From Bacteroidota bacterium (GTDB lineage Bacteria; Bacteroidota; Bacteroidia; 2-12-FULL-35-15): a stretch of DNA of 9,300 nt. Under the pieces are notes generated by a model. The model did no database searches. It saw nothing but the letters and a program-made list of their open reading frames with translations, and was not told where the DNA came from. Positions 1 through 6,045 of this stretch are shown one piece after another; position 1 is the first letter of the stretch, and every line of letters begins with the position of its first letter. The stretch lies in contig JAPLDC010000410.1 in NCBI GenBank assembly GCA_026391935.1, positions 1 to 9,300 of the forward strand, in the 5' to 3' direction. The position numbers and the translations under genes are program-made.

Positions 1-5
1 TAACG

Positions 6-79
6 CGTCATTGCGAGGAACGAAGCAATCTATAAACAATGCTTTTTCCGCTGAGATTGCTTCGTTCCTCGCAATGACG
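6..79. repeat. Perfect 26-bp inverted repeat (REP/MITE-like intergenic palindrome)
   Basis: Bases 6-31 and 54-79 are exact reverse complements over 26 bp, separated by a 22-base AT-richer spacer (32-53). The left arm begins CGTCATTGCGAGGAACGAAG. Transcribed RNA from either strand could form a very stable stem-loop. From memory, sequences of this CATTGCGAGG...GAAGCAATC type recur as dispersed intergenic palindromes in many Bacteroidota and other genomes. That it is mobile or multicopy here is inference, because only one copy lies in the window. No run of T follows the stem on the + strand, so it is not a typical intrinsic terminator. Confidence 0.85.
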
Positions 80-150
80 TCATCAAAAAAAATTGCAGAA
101 ACTGAAAGTCTTGCACTGAAAGTGCATAGTTTCAAAAACGAACTGAAACA

Positions 151-564
151 ATGAATTATTCAAAAGAAGCAATAGACAAAACAAGTGCCTGGGTGGAAGG
201 CGATTTGGGGGCAAAAAAATGGCTTCAGGACAACCACTTTGAAGAATTGGTGCAGCTAAAAGACGCTTGCAGCAGATATGCTAAAGCACTGGAATATTTG
301 CTGGTTCACAAACACATTGCGCTGGCTGCGTTTGTAAATGCAATTTGGGAAGATCAAAAAGCATTCAAAGTATTAATGGATCTTCGCGCATTTCAATGGG
401 CAGCAATGGCGAACTACATTAACGGTGATGATGACGCAGCAATGTTTCTTAAGAAAAATAAAATGGAATACTATGCCGAATTAGCACATAAAATTCAAGC
501 GAAAATAAGAAGAGAAGGTGATGCAGGAACAAATTTTTTTAACAGCGGACCATATAAAGTATAA
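151..564 (+). CDS. Hypothetical helical protein, 137 aa
   Basis: I do not recognise this protein. The ATG at 151 is the natural start, since an in-frame TAG lies just upstream at 127-129. The product is soluble: it has no signal peptide or membrane segment. It is rich in Ala, Lys, Glu and Asp, and its sequence suggests consecutive amphipathic helices over about residues 5-120 (for example AWVEGDLGAKKWL near the N-terminus), followed by a short Gly/Asn-rich tail ending GPYKV. Codon use and composition resemble the flanking genes, and the frame is clean, so it is probably a real gene. The leader holds a small perfect hairpin at 112-126 (TGCACT/AGTGCA, 3-base loop) and no convincing promoter. 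It lies 77 bp upstream of the small gene at 642 on the same strand, so co-transcription is possible but unproven. Confidence 0.6.
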   Translation: MNYSKEAIDKTSAWVEGDLGAKKWLQDNHFEELVQLKDACSRYAKALEYLLVHKHIALAAFVNAIWEDQKAFKVLMDLRAFQWAAMANYINGDDDAAMFLKKNKMEYYAELAHKIQAKIRREGDAGTNFFNSGPYKV

Positions 565-641
565 CCGTAAGGAAGAAAAAGAATAGGCAATTAAAAAAAT
601 ATGCAGTTGGCAAATAAATAAAAATATATACGATAAATTAA

Positions 642-815
642 ATGAGAATCATCGCCAACATACCACATCCGAAAATAAGCATCAACATTTTTTCAATGAA
701 TGAAAAATACCAGATTCAATTTATGGCGGGACCTATGGAACAAACATTTAAAATAGCACACAATGAAATCGATGGTGTTGAAGGTATCCAGAAAATGAAT
801 CATTTGCAATTATGA
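642..815 (+). CDS. Small conserved Bacteroidota protein, 57 aa, coupled to DUF4159 gene
   Basis: A clean reading frame starts at ATG 642 and stops at TGA 813-815. It overlaps the ATG of the next gene (812) as ATGA, the classic arrangement for translational coupling. The product begins MRIIANIPHPKISINIF and contains KYQIQFMAGPMEQTFKI. From memory this matches a small uncharacterised family in Bacteroidota with an N-terminal (M)(K/R)IIANIPHP signature and a central EQT(F/Y)K motif. It looks like a compact beta-rich cytosolic protein without signal peptide or Cys. The remembered relatives are about 70-80 residues, so this copy may lack the usual C-terminal helix; it ends MNHLQL just where the DUF4159 frame begins. 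The function is unknown. The overlap is the best evidence that it is expressed together with the downstream gene. Confidence 0.75.
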   Translation: MRIIANIPHPKISINIFSMNEKYQIQFMAGPMEQTFKIAHNEIDGVEGIQKMNHLQL

Positions 816-1504
816 ATTTTCAAATGTTTAAAAAAATATTATTCTCTTTCATTATTATTATAGTCGTTGCAGGCTTTATCCCTACTCCCTCCTATCAAAT
901 TGCTTTATTGAAATATGGCGGTGGCGGTGATTGGTATGCCAATCTGGAAACATCTTTACCAAACCTTATTGAATTTTGCAATACCAATTTAAAAACCAAT
1001 ATTAATCCGGAACAAGCTACCGTTGAAGTTGGCAGTCCGGATATATACAACTACCCTTTTGTGCATATAACAGGTCATGGAAATATTGTATTTAATTCGC
1101 AAGAGACCGATAATCTGCGTAATTATTTGATAGGTGGTGGATTTTTACACATCTCCGATAATTACGGGATCGACAAATTCATTCGTCCGCAAATGAAAAA
1201 AGTTTTCCCTGAATTAGATTTTATAGAATTACCATTCTCACATCCAATTTACCATCAGAAATATGATTTTCCGAATGGGTTACCAAAGATCCATGAGCAC
1301 GATGGAAAAGCACCACAAGGTTTTGGATTAATTTATCAAGGGCGATTAGTTTGTTTTTATGATTATGAATGTGATCTTGGTGACGGATGGGAAAGTTTCG
1401 AAGTTCATAAAGACTCTCCAGAAATGCATCAAAAAGCCTTGAAAATGGGAGCAAATATGATCCAATATGTGTTGATGGGTGGAGAGAATGTGGTAAAAAA
1501 ATAG
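812..1504 (+). CDS. DUF4159 domain-containing exported protein, 230 aa
   Basis: The product matches the DUF4159 family strongly as I know it from Bacteroidota. An N-terminal hydrophobic segment (about residues 6-23, after a Lys pair) looks like an uncleaved anchor or signal peptide. The domain follows from about residue 28 to 222. Its visible signatures are YGGGGDWY (35-42), GSPDIYNYPF (74-83), GHG (88-90), GGGFLHISDN (108-117), FSHPIYH (142-148) and YECDLGDGW (185-193). From family knowledge the fold is thought to resemble class I glutamine amidotransferases, but no enzymatic role is established. The start at 812 is chosen because it overlaps the upstream stop as ATGA; the Met at residue 5 (824) is a possible alternative. 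The length is about that of a stand-alone family member. The gene ends 12 bp from the convergent hydrolase gene. Confidence 0.9.
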   Translation: MNFQMFKKILFSFIIIIVVAGFIPTPSYQIALLKYGGGGDWYANLETSLPNLIEFCNTNLKTNINPEQATVEVGSPDIYNYPFVHITGHGNIVFNSQETDNLRNYLIGGGFLHISDNYGIDKFIRPQMKKVFPELDFIELPFSHPIYHQKYDFPNGLPKIHEHDGKAPQGFGLIYQGRLVCFYDYECDLGDGWESFEVHKDSPEMHQKALKMGANMIQYVLMGGENVVKK

Positions 1505-1516
1505 TCTTACAGAATT

Positions 1517-2167
1517 TTAATTCAAACCTAGTTCCTTATTAATAATTTCATTGATCTCATCAGCCTTACTGACAATCATAAAATGATTCCCTTCCTGAAT
1601 AGTATAATCACAATTTAAATTTTTATACGGCAATACCAAATCAGCAGTGCCATGAATATGAATTATATTTTGAGGGACCTCTTTGTTTTTCCAATTGACA
1701 ATACAATTTACTGCGCCAACAAAATATCCTTGCGGAGAGGTATTCAACATCTCCTTAAATTTATTTTTTTGTTCTTTTGTAAAAACACCAAACTGCTTTT
1801 TAATTAATAAGGCTGATCTTTTGAAAACAGAATCACTCAACACTTTATAAACAGGAATATTTTTCCAAAACGTGATCTTTGAGGGAAGCTCATCAAAGGT
1901 CTTACAGCTTGATATGACAAATGTTTTAACAGGTTTTATTTTTTTGGCAATTTCAACGGCACACATTCCACCAAGAGACACTCCAATTAATGCGAAGGGG
2001 AGAGAATCATCTATCTGTTTTGCAAGACGCATTGCATACTGCGGCAGCGTCTCGTTTTTAGACGCCGGTTCCCACTTAATATAATGGATCTTACAATTAT
2101 TCAATTTTAAATTTTTGAATAACCTACCATCAACACCCATACCCGGAATACAATATACATTAAGCAT
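1517..2167 (-). CDS. Alpha/beta hydrolase (serine hydrolase), 216 aa
   Basis: This is a small cytosolic alpha/beta-hydrolase-fold protein with no signal peptide. The oxyanion-hole segment near the N-terminus is IPGMGVDGRLF (about 7-17). The nucleophile elbow is G-V-S-L-G-G with Ser64. The likely acid is Asp176 in HIHGTADLVLP, and the likely catalytic His is His195 in EGNHFMIV, so a full Ser-Asp-His triad is visible. The substrate cannot be read from sequence; esterase, thioesterase and lipase are all possible. Only 12 bp separate its ATG (2167) from the stop of the NTR-like gene, so it is probably the last gene of that operon. Its 3' end is convergent with the DUF4159 gene across 12 bp, with no room for a separate hairpin terminator. 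Confidence 0.85.
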   Translation of the reverse strand: MLNVYCIPGMGVDGRLFKNLKLNNCKIHYIKWEPASKNETLPQYAMRLAKQIDDSLPFALIGVSLGGMCAVEIAKKIKPVKTFVISSCKTFDELPSKITFWKNIPVYKVLSDSVFKRSALLIKKQFGVFTKEQKNKFKEMLNTSPQGYFVGAVNCIVNWKNKEVPQNIIHIHGTADLVLPYKNLNCDYTIQEGNHFMIVSKADEINEIINKELGLN

Positions 2168-2179
2168 TATTTTAGAAAA

Positions 2180-2767
2180 TTATTTCTTTCGTGTCACATA
2201 ATAAACAATTCCCATAGCAGAAACAGAAACCAATAATAAAATCAATTTACCATAAGCGCTAGGTTGATCATTTCGCGGACCAATTTCGTTTTCTTGCTTA
2301 TTTATATCATTGCCATGAATAAAATACTGAAGTCCGAATGTAGTCTTCAAAAACTCCTTTTCTTTTTCAAAAGTTCGTTGTGCTGCTATCAGAAAAACAT
2401 CTTGTGAATCGTCATTGTATTTTTTTCGACTATGCTCACAAAAAGTTACCTTCAACTGATCAAATTTTACATATTTTGAATAAATCAACCACTCTTCACC
2501 TTTTGAAAAACTCATCATACAAGCAGAAGAGCAATCAAAATCAATTTTTACATTTTTCTCAGCATTCCCTTTATACAATTCTGTGATCGTAAAAAAGGCT
2601 GTAGAAAAGCCTTTGGAATTACATGGGGTAACAGAATCAACCATGCCATAAAAGATCACATCATAATTCTGACATAACTCTTTAGAAATAGGAGATGATG
2701 GAGGACATTCACAAGCAAAGCCATAAAAGGAAAAAAGAATCAGAACTAATGAAAGGATTTTTTTCAT
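2180..2767 (-). CDS. TIMP/NTR-like secreted protein with C-terminal membrane anchor, 195 aa
   Basis: The start is taken as ATG 2767-2765, which shares one base with the TGA stop of the upstream gene (TGATG); a TTG one codon earlier is possible but unlikely. Residues 1-18 form a signal peptide ending YGFA, followed by Cys-Glu-Cys-Pro-Pro at 19-23. The mature part has the pattern I associate with bacterial TIMP-like NTR domains: the N-terminal C-x-C, YDVIFYGMVDSV (36-47), FFTITELYKGN (58-68), a Cys-bearing segment CSSAC followed by GEEWLIYSKY (79-99), and Cys110. Seven Cys follow the signal peptide region, counting both of the first pair. A hydrophobic stretch at about 174-191 followed by RKK predicts an inner-membrane anchor with the domain facing the periplasm. 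A lipoprotein reading is weaker, because GFAC lacks the usual Leu at -3. The function in bacteria is not established; protease inhibition would be an analogy only. Confidence 0.75.
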   Translation of the reverse strand: MKKILSLVLILFSFYGFACECPPSSPISKELCQNYDVIFYGMVDSVTPCNSKGFSTAFFTITELYKGNAEKNVKIDFDCSSACMMSFSKGEEWLIYSKYVKFDQLKVTFCEHSRKKYNDDSQDVFLIAAQRTFEKEKEFLKTTFGLQYFIHGNDINKQENEIGPRNDQPSAYGKLILLLVSVSAMGIVYYVTRKK

Positions 2768-4344
2768 CAATAAACGATCATTTTTTTGGTTACAACATAC
2801 TCGTTACAAGAAATGGAATAATAATATATTCCGGATTTCAAATTGTATGCTGTTGCATTAAATATGTAATCGTAATCACCTTCATTGAATTGTTCTTTAT
2901 TATAAAGTGTCGCCACTTTATTTCCTAATACATCAAACACCTCCAAATTAACCGTTGCAGATTTCTTCAAACCAAACTTGATCCATGTTGTCTGGATAAA
3001 CGGATTTGGTTGATTCTGCTCTAGCTCCACAGGAGAAAATGCATTTAAAGAGGATTCATTTATACTCATCGTTGAACCATCTACCAAAGCAGTCCAAACA
3101 CTTAAGGTAGAGGAACTATAGGCCATCCAAATAGGGCGCACCATATTATTGTATGCAGATATTCCAATATAATCTCCAAAGAATACAGCAGGACTAGGAA
3201 TAAAACTTGTTTGATTTATTTTATAATTTGTAAATGTATTTCCGCCATCCACAGATTTTGCGATATACACATCCGTTTGCTGACTAGATGAAGCATAATT
3301 TCTTCTGTCATAAAAAACACAATAAACCGTACCGGTAATTTTATCTACATCCATCCATGATAAAAATTGTTGTGACCCCGCAACATCATTATTCACTCGG
3401 ATTGGTGAACACCATGTTGAGCCACCATCTGTGGATTTTACTAACCAAACATCTGTATCTCCAGTTCCATTGCGTTGATCTGTCCAGTTAACATAAATGG
3501 TTCCATTATTTACTCCTCCCGTCCGATCACAGATTGCCTGGGGCAAACCGTTACAACGTTGCAAACCCGCGATATTGTAATCCCAACCTCCTGGCATTGA
3601 AGTAACAGTTGTTTCGTGCGGCAACCAAGTCAAACCATCATCCAAACTCTTATTAAACACAAGGCCATTGGGGCCGGTCCAAACTACATATAATTCTCCG
3701 GCAGGACCAACAGAAGGAATCGCGCCTTCAACAGTATTGTCACTATCTATACAATCGCCGCCATCTTTACTGATTCGAAGCGGTACACTCCAGGTCAAAC
3801 CTGCATCAGAAGATTTTGAAAACATGATCACTGAGCTATCTGTTGTTGCTGAACTACCATACGAATCAAACTGTGTCCAGGTAACATAGATCTCATTCGT
3901 AAACGGATTTACCACAATTCCTTCTTTGTCTTGCACCTTCGTACCATTTTTGCCGGTAGAAGTTCCGCTAGGCCACCAGGTTACTCCGCCATCTGTAGAT
4001 TTAGTAAATACGATCCTGTCAACCCAGCTTCCACCGGAAGTAGGATTGGATAAATGTGAATAATAAAAATCTCCTGTAGTATCAGTAAAAACGATAGGAT
4101 CACCCCAAACTCCGTTTGTAGGATCCGATAAAAATGTTTGGGTCCATGAGGCTCCACCATCATTAGAACGAAAAACATTATCAATATTTGCACCGGCAAC
4201 AACCTGATTCGGGCTCTTTGGATTTATGCGAATAGTTACCTCCTCTGGGTCATTCACATTGCTGATCATCACATTGGTGTACTGAGCAGAAAGTATGTTG
4301 ACAAAAAATAGTGTACAAAAAAAAGAAAGAGAAATTTTTTTCAT
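2767..4344 (-). CDS. Secreted Asp-box (BNR/sialidase-like) protein with T9SS sorting domain, 525 aa
   Basis: The chosen start (ATG 4344) gives the signal peptide MKKISLSFFCTLFFVNILSA, cleaved before QYTN. A TTG at 4374 and an ATG at 4356 are in frame, but they lie upstream of or at the expected transcription start. Six Asp-box repeats (S-x-D-x-G-x-T-W) sit at about residues 60-67, 116-123, 178-185, 233-240, 304-311 and 364-371, which indicates a six-bladed beta-propeller of the sialidase/BNR kind. The segment from about 437 to 525 (LEQNQPNPF... ending KKMIVY) is a type A T9SS C-terminal sorting domain, so the protein should cross the outer membrane and be released or attached to the surface. 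I see no sialidase FRIP motif near the N-terminus and would not call it an active sialidase. It is the first gene of a three-gene operon. Confidence 0.88.
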   Translation of the reverse strand: MKKISLSFFCTLFFVNILSAQYTNVMISNVNDPEEVTIRINPKSPNQVVAGANIDNVFRSNDGGASWTQTFLSDPTNGVWGDPIVFTDTTGDFYYSHLSNPTSGGSWVDRIVFTKSTDGGVTWWPSGTSTGKNGTKVQDKEGIVVNPFTNEIYVTWTQFDSYGSSATTDSSVIMFSKSSDAGLTWSVPLRISKDGGDCIDSDNTVEGAIPSVGPAGELYVVWTGPNGLVFNKSLDDGLTWLPHETTVTSMPGGWDYNIAGLQRCNGLPQAICDRTGGVNNGTIYVNWTDQRNGTGDTDVWLVKSTDGGSTWCSPIRVNNDVAGSQQFLSWMDVDKITGTVYCVFYDRRNYASSSQQTDVYIAKSVDGGNTFTNYKINQTSFIPSPAVFFGDYIGISAYNNMVRPIWMAYSSSTLSVWTALVDGSTMSINESSLNAFSPVELEQNQPNPFIQTTWIKFGLKKSATVNLEVFDVLGNKVATLYNKEQFNEGDYDYIFNATAYNLKSGIYYYSISCNEYVVTKKMIVY

Positions 4345-4361
4345 AGCAGTTTTCATTTTAT

Positions 4362-4391
4362 CAAAGGTAAGCAATCATAAAGAGATTAAAA
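4362..4391 (-). promoter_or_regulatory. Candidate Bacteroidota-type promoter for the BNR operon
   Basis: On the minus strand TACCTTTG (4369-4362) matches the -7 consensus TAnnTTTG exactly. The -33 position, 19 bases upstream (4391-4389), reads TTT rather than TTG, so that element is imperfect. Transcription would begin near 4355, about 10 bases before ATG 4344, which argues against the upstream in-frame starts. The rest of the 140-bp gap to hutH shows no convincing hairpin terminator or small gene. Confidence 0.5.
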
Positions 4392-4484
4392 ACTTTCTTC
4401 AAAGCTCATCCATTTGTCAGGAAGACGCTTGATCTAGAAGGAGCCCGACGACCTTAGTTCACAATATTGAGCAAAGCATAGAAA

Positions 4485-5972
4485 TCAAAAAACGAAATCC
4501 GTTTGCTTTAAAAATTGAACACTTTGATCAATTTGAGTGTACATAATTTTATCTTCATCAACAAATGGAACTAATTTTCTATAATCAGTAATCACTTTTT
4601 CAATAACAGAAGAAGACTTAAGTGGCCTTCTGAATTGTAAGGCTTGTGTGGCATTGAAAATTTCAATAGCCAAAATGCGCTGCAAATTCTCCACCACTTT
4701 ATAACATTTTGTGGCTGCATTAGCGCCCATAGAAACATGATCTTCTTGTCCGTTTGAACTTACGATTGAATCAACTGAAGCAGGAGAACACAATTGTTTA
4801 TTCTGACTAGCGATACTTGCAGCGGTATATTGAGGGATCATAAATCCTGAATTCAATCCCGGCTTGGCAACCAAAAAGGCCGGCAACCCTCTTGTTCCAG
4901 AGATCAACTGATAGGTTCTTCTTTCCGAAATACTTCCCAATTCAGACAAAGCGATCGCCAAAAAATCCAATGCGAGTGCAAGAGGTTGTCCGTGGAAATT
5001 ACCTCCGGAAATAATTTCATCTTCATCAGGAAAAACTGTAGGATTATCTGTTACAGAATTTATTTCGGTTAAGAAAACATTTTCTACATATTCAATTGCA
5101 TCTTTAGAAGCACCATGTACCTGAGGTATACAGCGGAATGAATACGGATCCTGAACATGCTCTTTTTTTCTATTAATTATTTCGCTACCCTCTAATAGCT
5201 TACGCATATTTTCCGCAGTTTTTATTTGACCTTTATGCGGACGAATAGCATGGATATGTGGTTTAAAAGGATCGATACGACCATCGAATGCATCCAATGA
5301 AATTGCCCCGATAACATCAGCAGAAACGGATAATTTACGAGTTTGTAATAAACACCAAACACCATAAGCACTCATGAATTGTGTTCCATTCAATAATGCC
5401 AACCCTTCTTTTGATCTTAGTGTAATTGGTTTTAAATTCAATTGTTTTAATACATCTGCTGCTGCTTGCTTTTTGCCATTATAAAACACTTCACCCAAAC
5501 CCAACAATGGCAAACTCATATGCGCCAAAGGAGATAGATCACCTGAAGCTCCCAAAGAACCTTGTTGATAGACAACAGGATAAATATCATTATTAAAAAA
5601 ATCAACAAGTCGTTCTACAGTTTGTAATTGCACAGCTGATCTACCGTACGACAATGCCTGGATCTTCAAGAGTAACATCAGTTTCACGATTTCCTGAGGC
5701 ACTTCATCACCGGTTCCACAAGCATGTGACATCACTAAATTCTGTTGCAATTTCTCCAGGTCTTCATCCGGAATTACCACATTGCATAAAGAGCCAAAAC
5801 CTGTATTGATACCGTATATCGGACCTTTTTGAGAAGCCATCTTTTTATTGAGATATTCACGACAACGGGTAATATTATTTTTCGCGTCGTCGGATAAAGT
5901 CAATTTTTTATTTGCAGAAAGGATTTCTGAAATTGTTTGAAGTTCTATTTTCGATGTTGTTATTTGATGCAT
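4485..5972 (-). CDS. hutH: Histidine ammonia-lyase, 495 aa
   Basis: The enzyme deaminates L-histidine to trans-urocanate and ammonia, the first step of histidine degradation, in the cytosol. The MIO-cofactor tripeptide Ala142-Ser143-Gly144 lies within GSLGASGDLSPLAH. Other family active-site residues are visible: Tyr53 in YGINTGFG, His83 in SHACG, Asn195 in LLNGTQ, Tyr277 and Arg280 in YSFRC, Phe326 in GGNFHGQ and Glu410 in NGQEDHVSMG. Compared with the Pseudomonas enzyme from memory, numbering is identical up to Asn195 and then shifts by 3-4, so the protein is full length with no broken motif. Phenylalanine or tyrosine lyase is less likely given this pattern. No hutU, hutI or formiminoglutamate gene is next to it. 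It lies 73 bp downstream of hisS on the same strand and probably has its own promoter. Confidence 0.95.
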   Translation of the reverse strand: MHQITTSKIELQTISEILSANKKLTLSDDAKNNITRCREYLNKKMASQKGPIYGINTGFGSLCNVVIPDEDLEKLQQNLVMSHACGTGDEVPQEIVKLMLLLKIQALSYGRSAVQLQTVERLVDFFNNDIYPVVYQQGSLGASGDLSPLAHMSLPLLGLGEVFYNGKKQAAADVLKQLNLKPITLRSKEGLALLNGTQFMSAYGVWCLLQTRKLSVSADVIGAISLDAFDGRIDPFKPHIHAIRPHKGQIKTAENMRKLLEGSEIINRKKEHVQDPYSFRCIPQVHGASKDAIEYVENVFLTEINSVTDNPTVFPDEDEIISGGNFHGQPLALALDFLAIALSELGSISERRTYQLISGTRGLPAFLVAKPGLNSGFMIPQYTAASIASQNKQLCSPASVDSIVSSNGQEDHVSMGANAATKCYKVVENLQRILAIEIFNATQALQFRRPLKSSSVIEKVITDYRKLVPFVDEDKIMYTQIDQSVQFLKQTDFVF

Positions 5973-5983
5973 GATTTTCTTTT

Positions 5984-6039
5984 AACACAGATTACAAAGA
6001 TTTACACAGAATTTTCTGTACCAATTTGTTATCTGTGGT
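5984..6039. repeat. Repeat-like intergenic element with CACAGATT-type units and palindromes
   Basis: Bases 5984-6012 contain three related units about 10 bases apart: CACAGATTA, CAAAGATTTA and CACAGAATT. The right end (ATCTGTGGT, 6031-6039) is the reverse complement of the left end (5984-5992) with one mismatch, and an inner perfect palindrome, ACAGAATTTTCTGT, lies at 6006-6019. From memory, CACAGATTACACAGATT-like sequences are common dispersed intergenic elements in many bacterial genomes. Only one copy is present here, so membership of such a family is inference. The element fills most of the hisS-hutH gap. Confidence 0.45.
5995..6024 (-). promoter_or_regulatory. Candidate hutH promoter
   Basis: On the minus strand, TTG (6024-6022), a spacer of 19 bases, then AATCTTTG (6002-5995) fits the Bacteroidota promoter pattern with a single mismatch in the -7 box (AAnnTTTG rather than TAnnTTTG). 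Transcription would start near 5989, leaving a leader of about 17 bases before ATG 5972. A 14-bp perfect palindrome (6006-6019) falls inside the spacer and could be an operator. Read-through from hisS is also possible, because no U-tailed terminator is visible. Confidence 0.45.
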
Positions 6040-6045
6040 GAATTT

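Noticed and set aside
112..126. Small hairpin TGCACT-GAA-AGTGCA as a terminator or riboswitch
   Set aside because: A 6-bp stem with no T-run after it; it can arise by chance and shows no known leader RNA features.
1505..1516. Bidirectional terminator between the convergent DUF4159 and hydrolase genes
   Set aside because: The 12-bp gap has no GC-rich stem; only a weak AATT palindrome is present.
6006..6019. ACAGAATTTTCTGT hairpin as a terminator of hisS
   Set aside because: The stem is short and AT-rich with a 2-base loop and no following T-run on the minus strand; an operator or repeat reading fits better.
5984..6039. CRISPR-like repeat array
   Set aside because: The repeating units are about 10 bases, imperfect and without spacers, and no cas genes are present.
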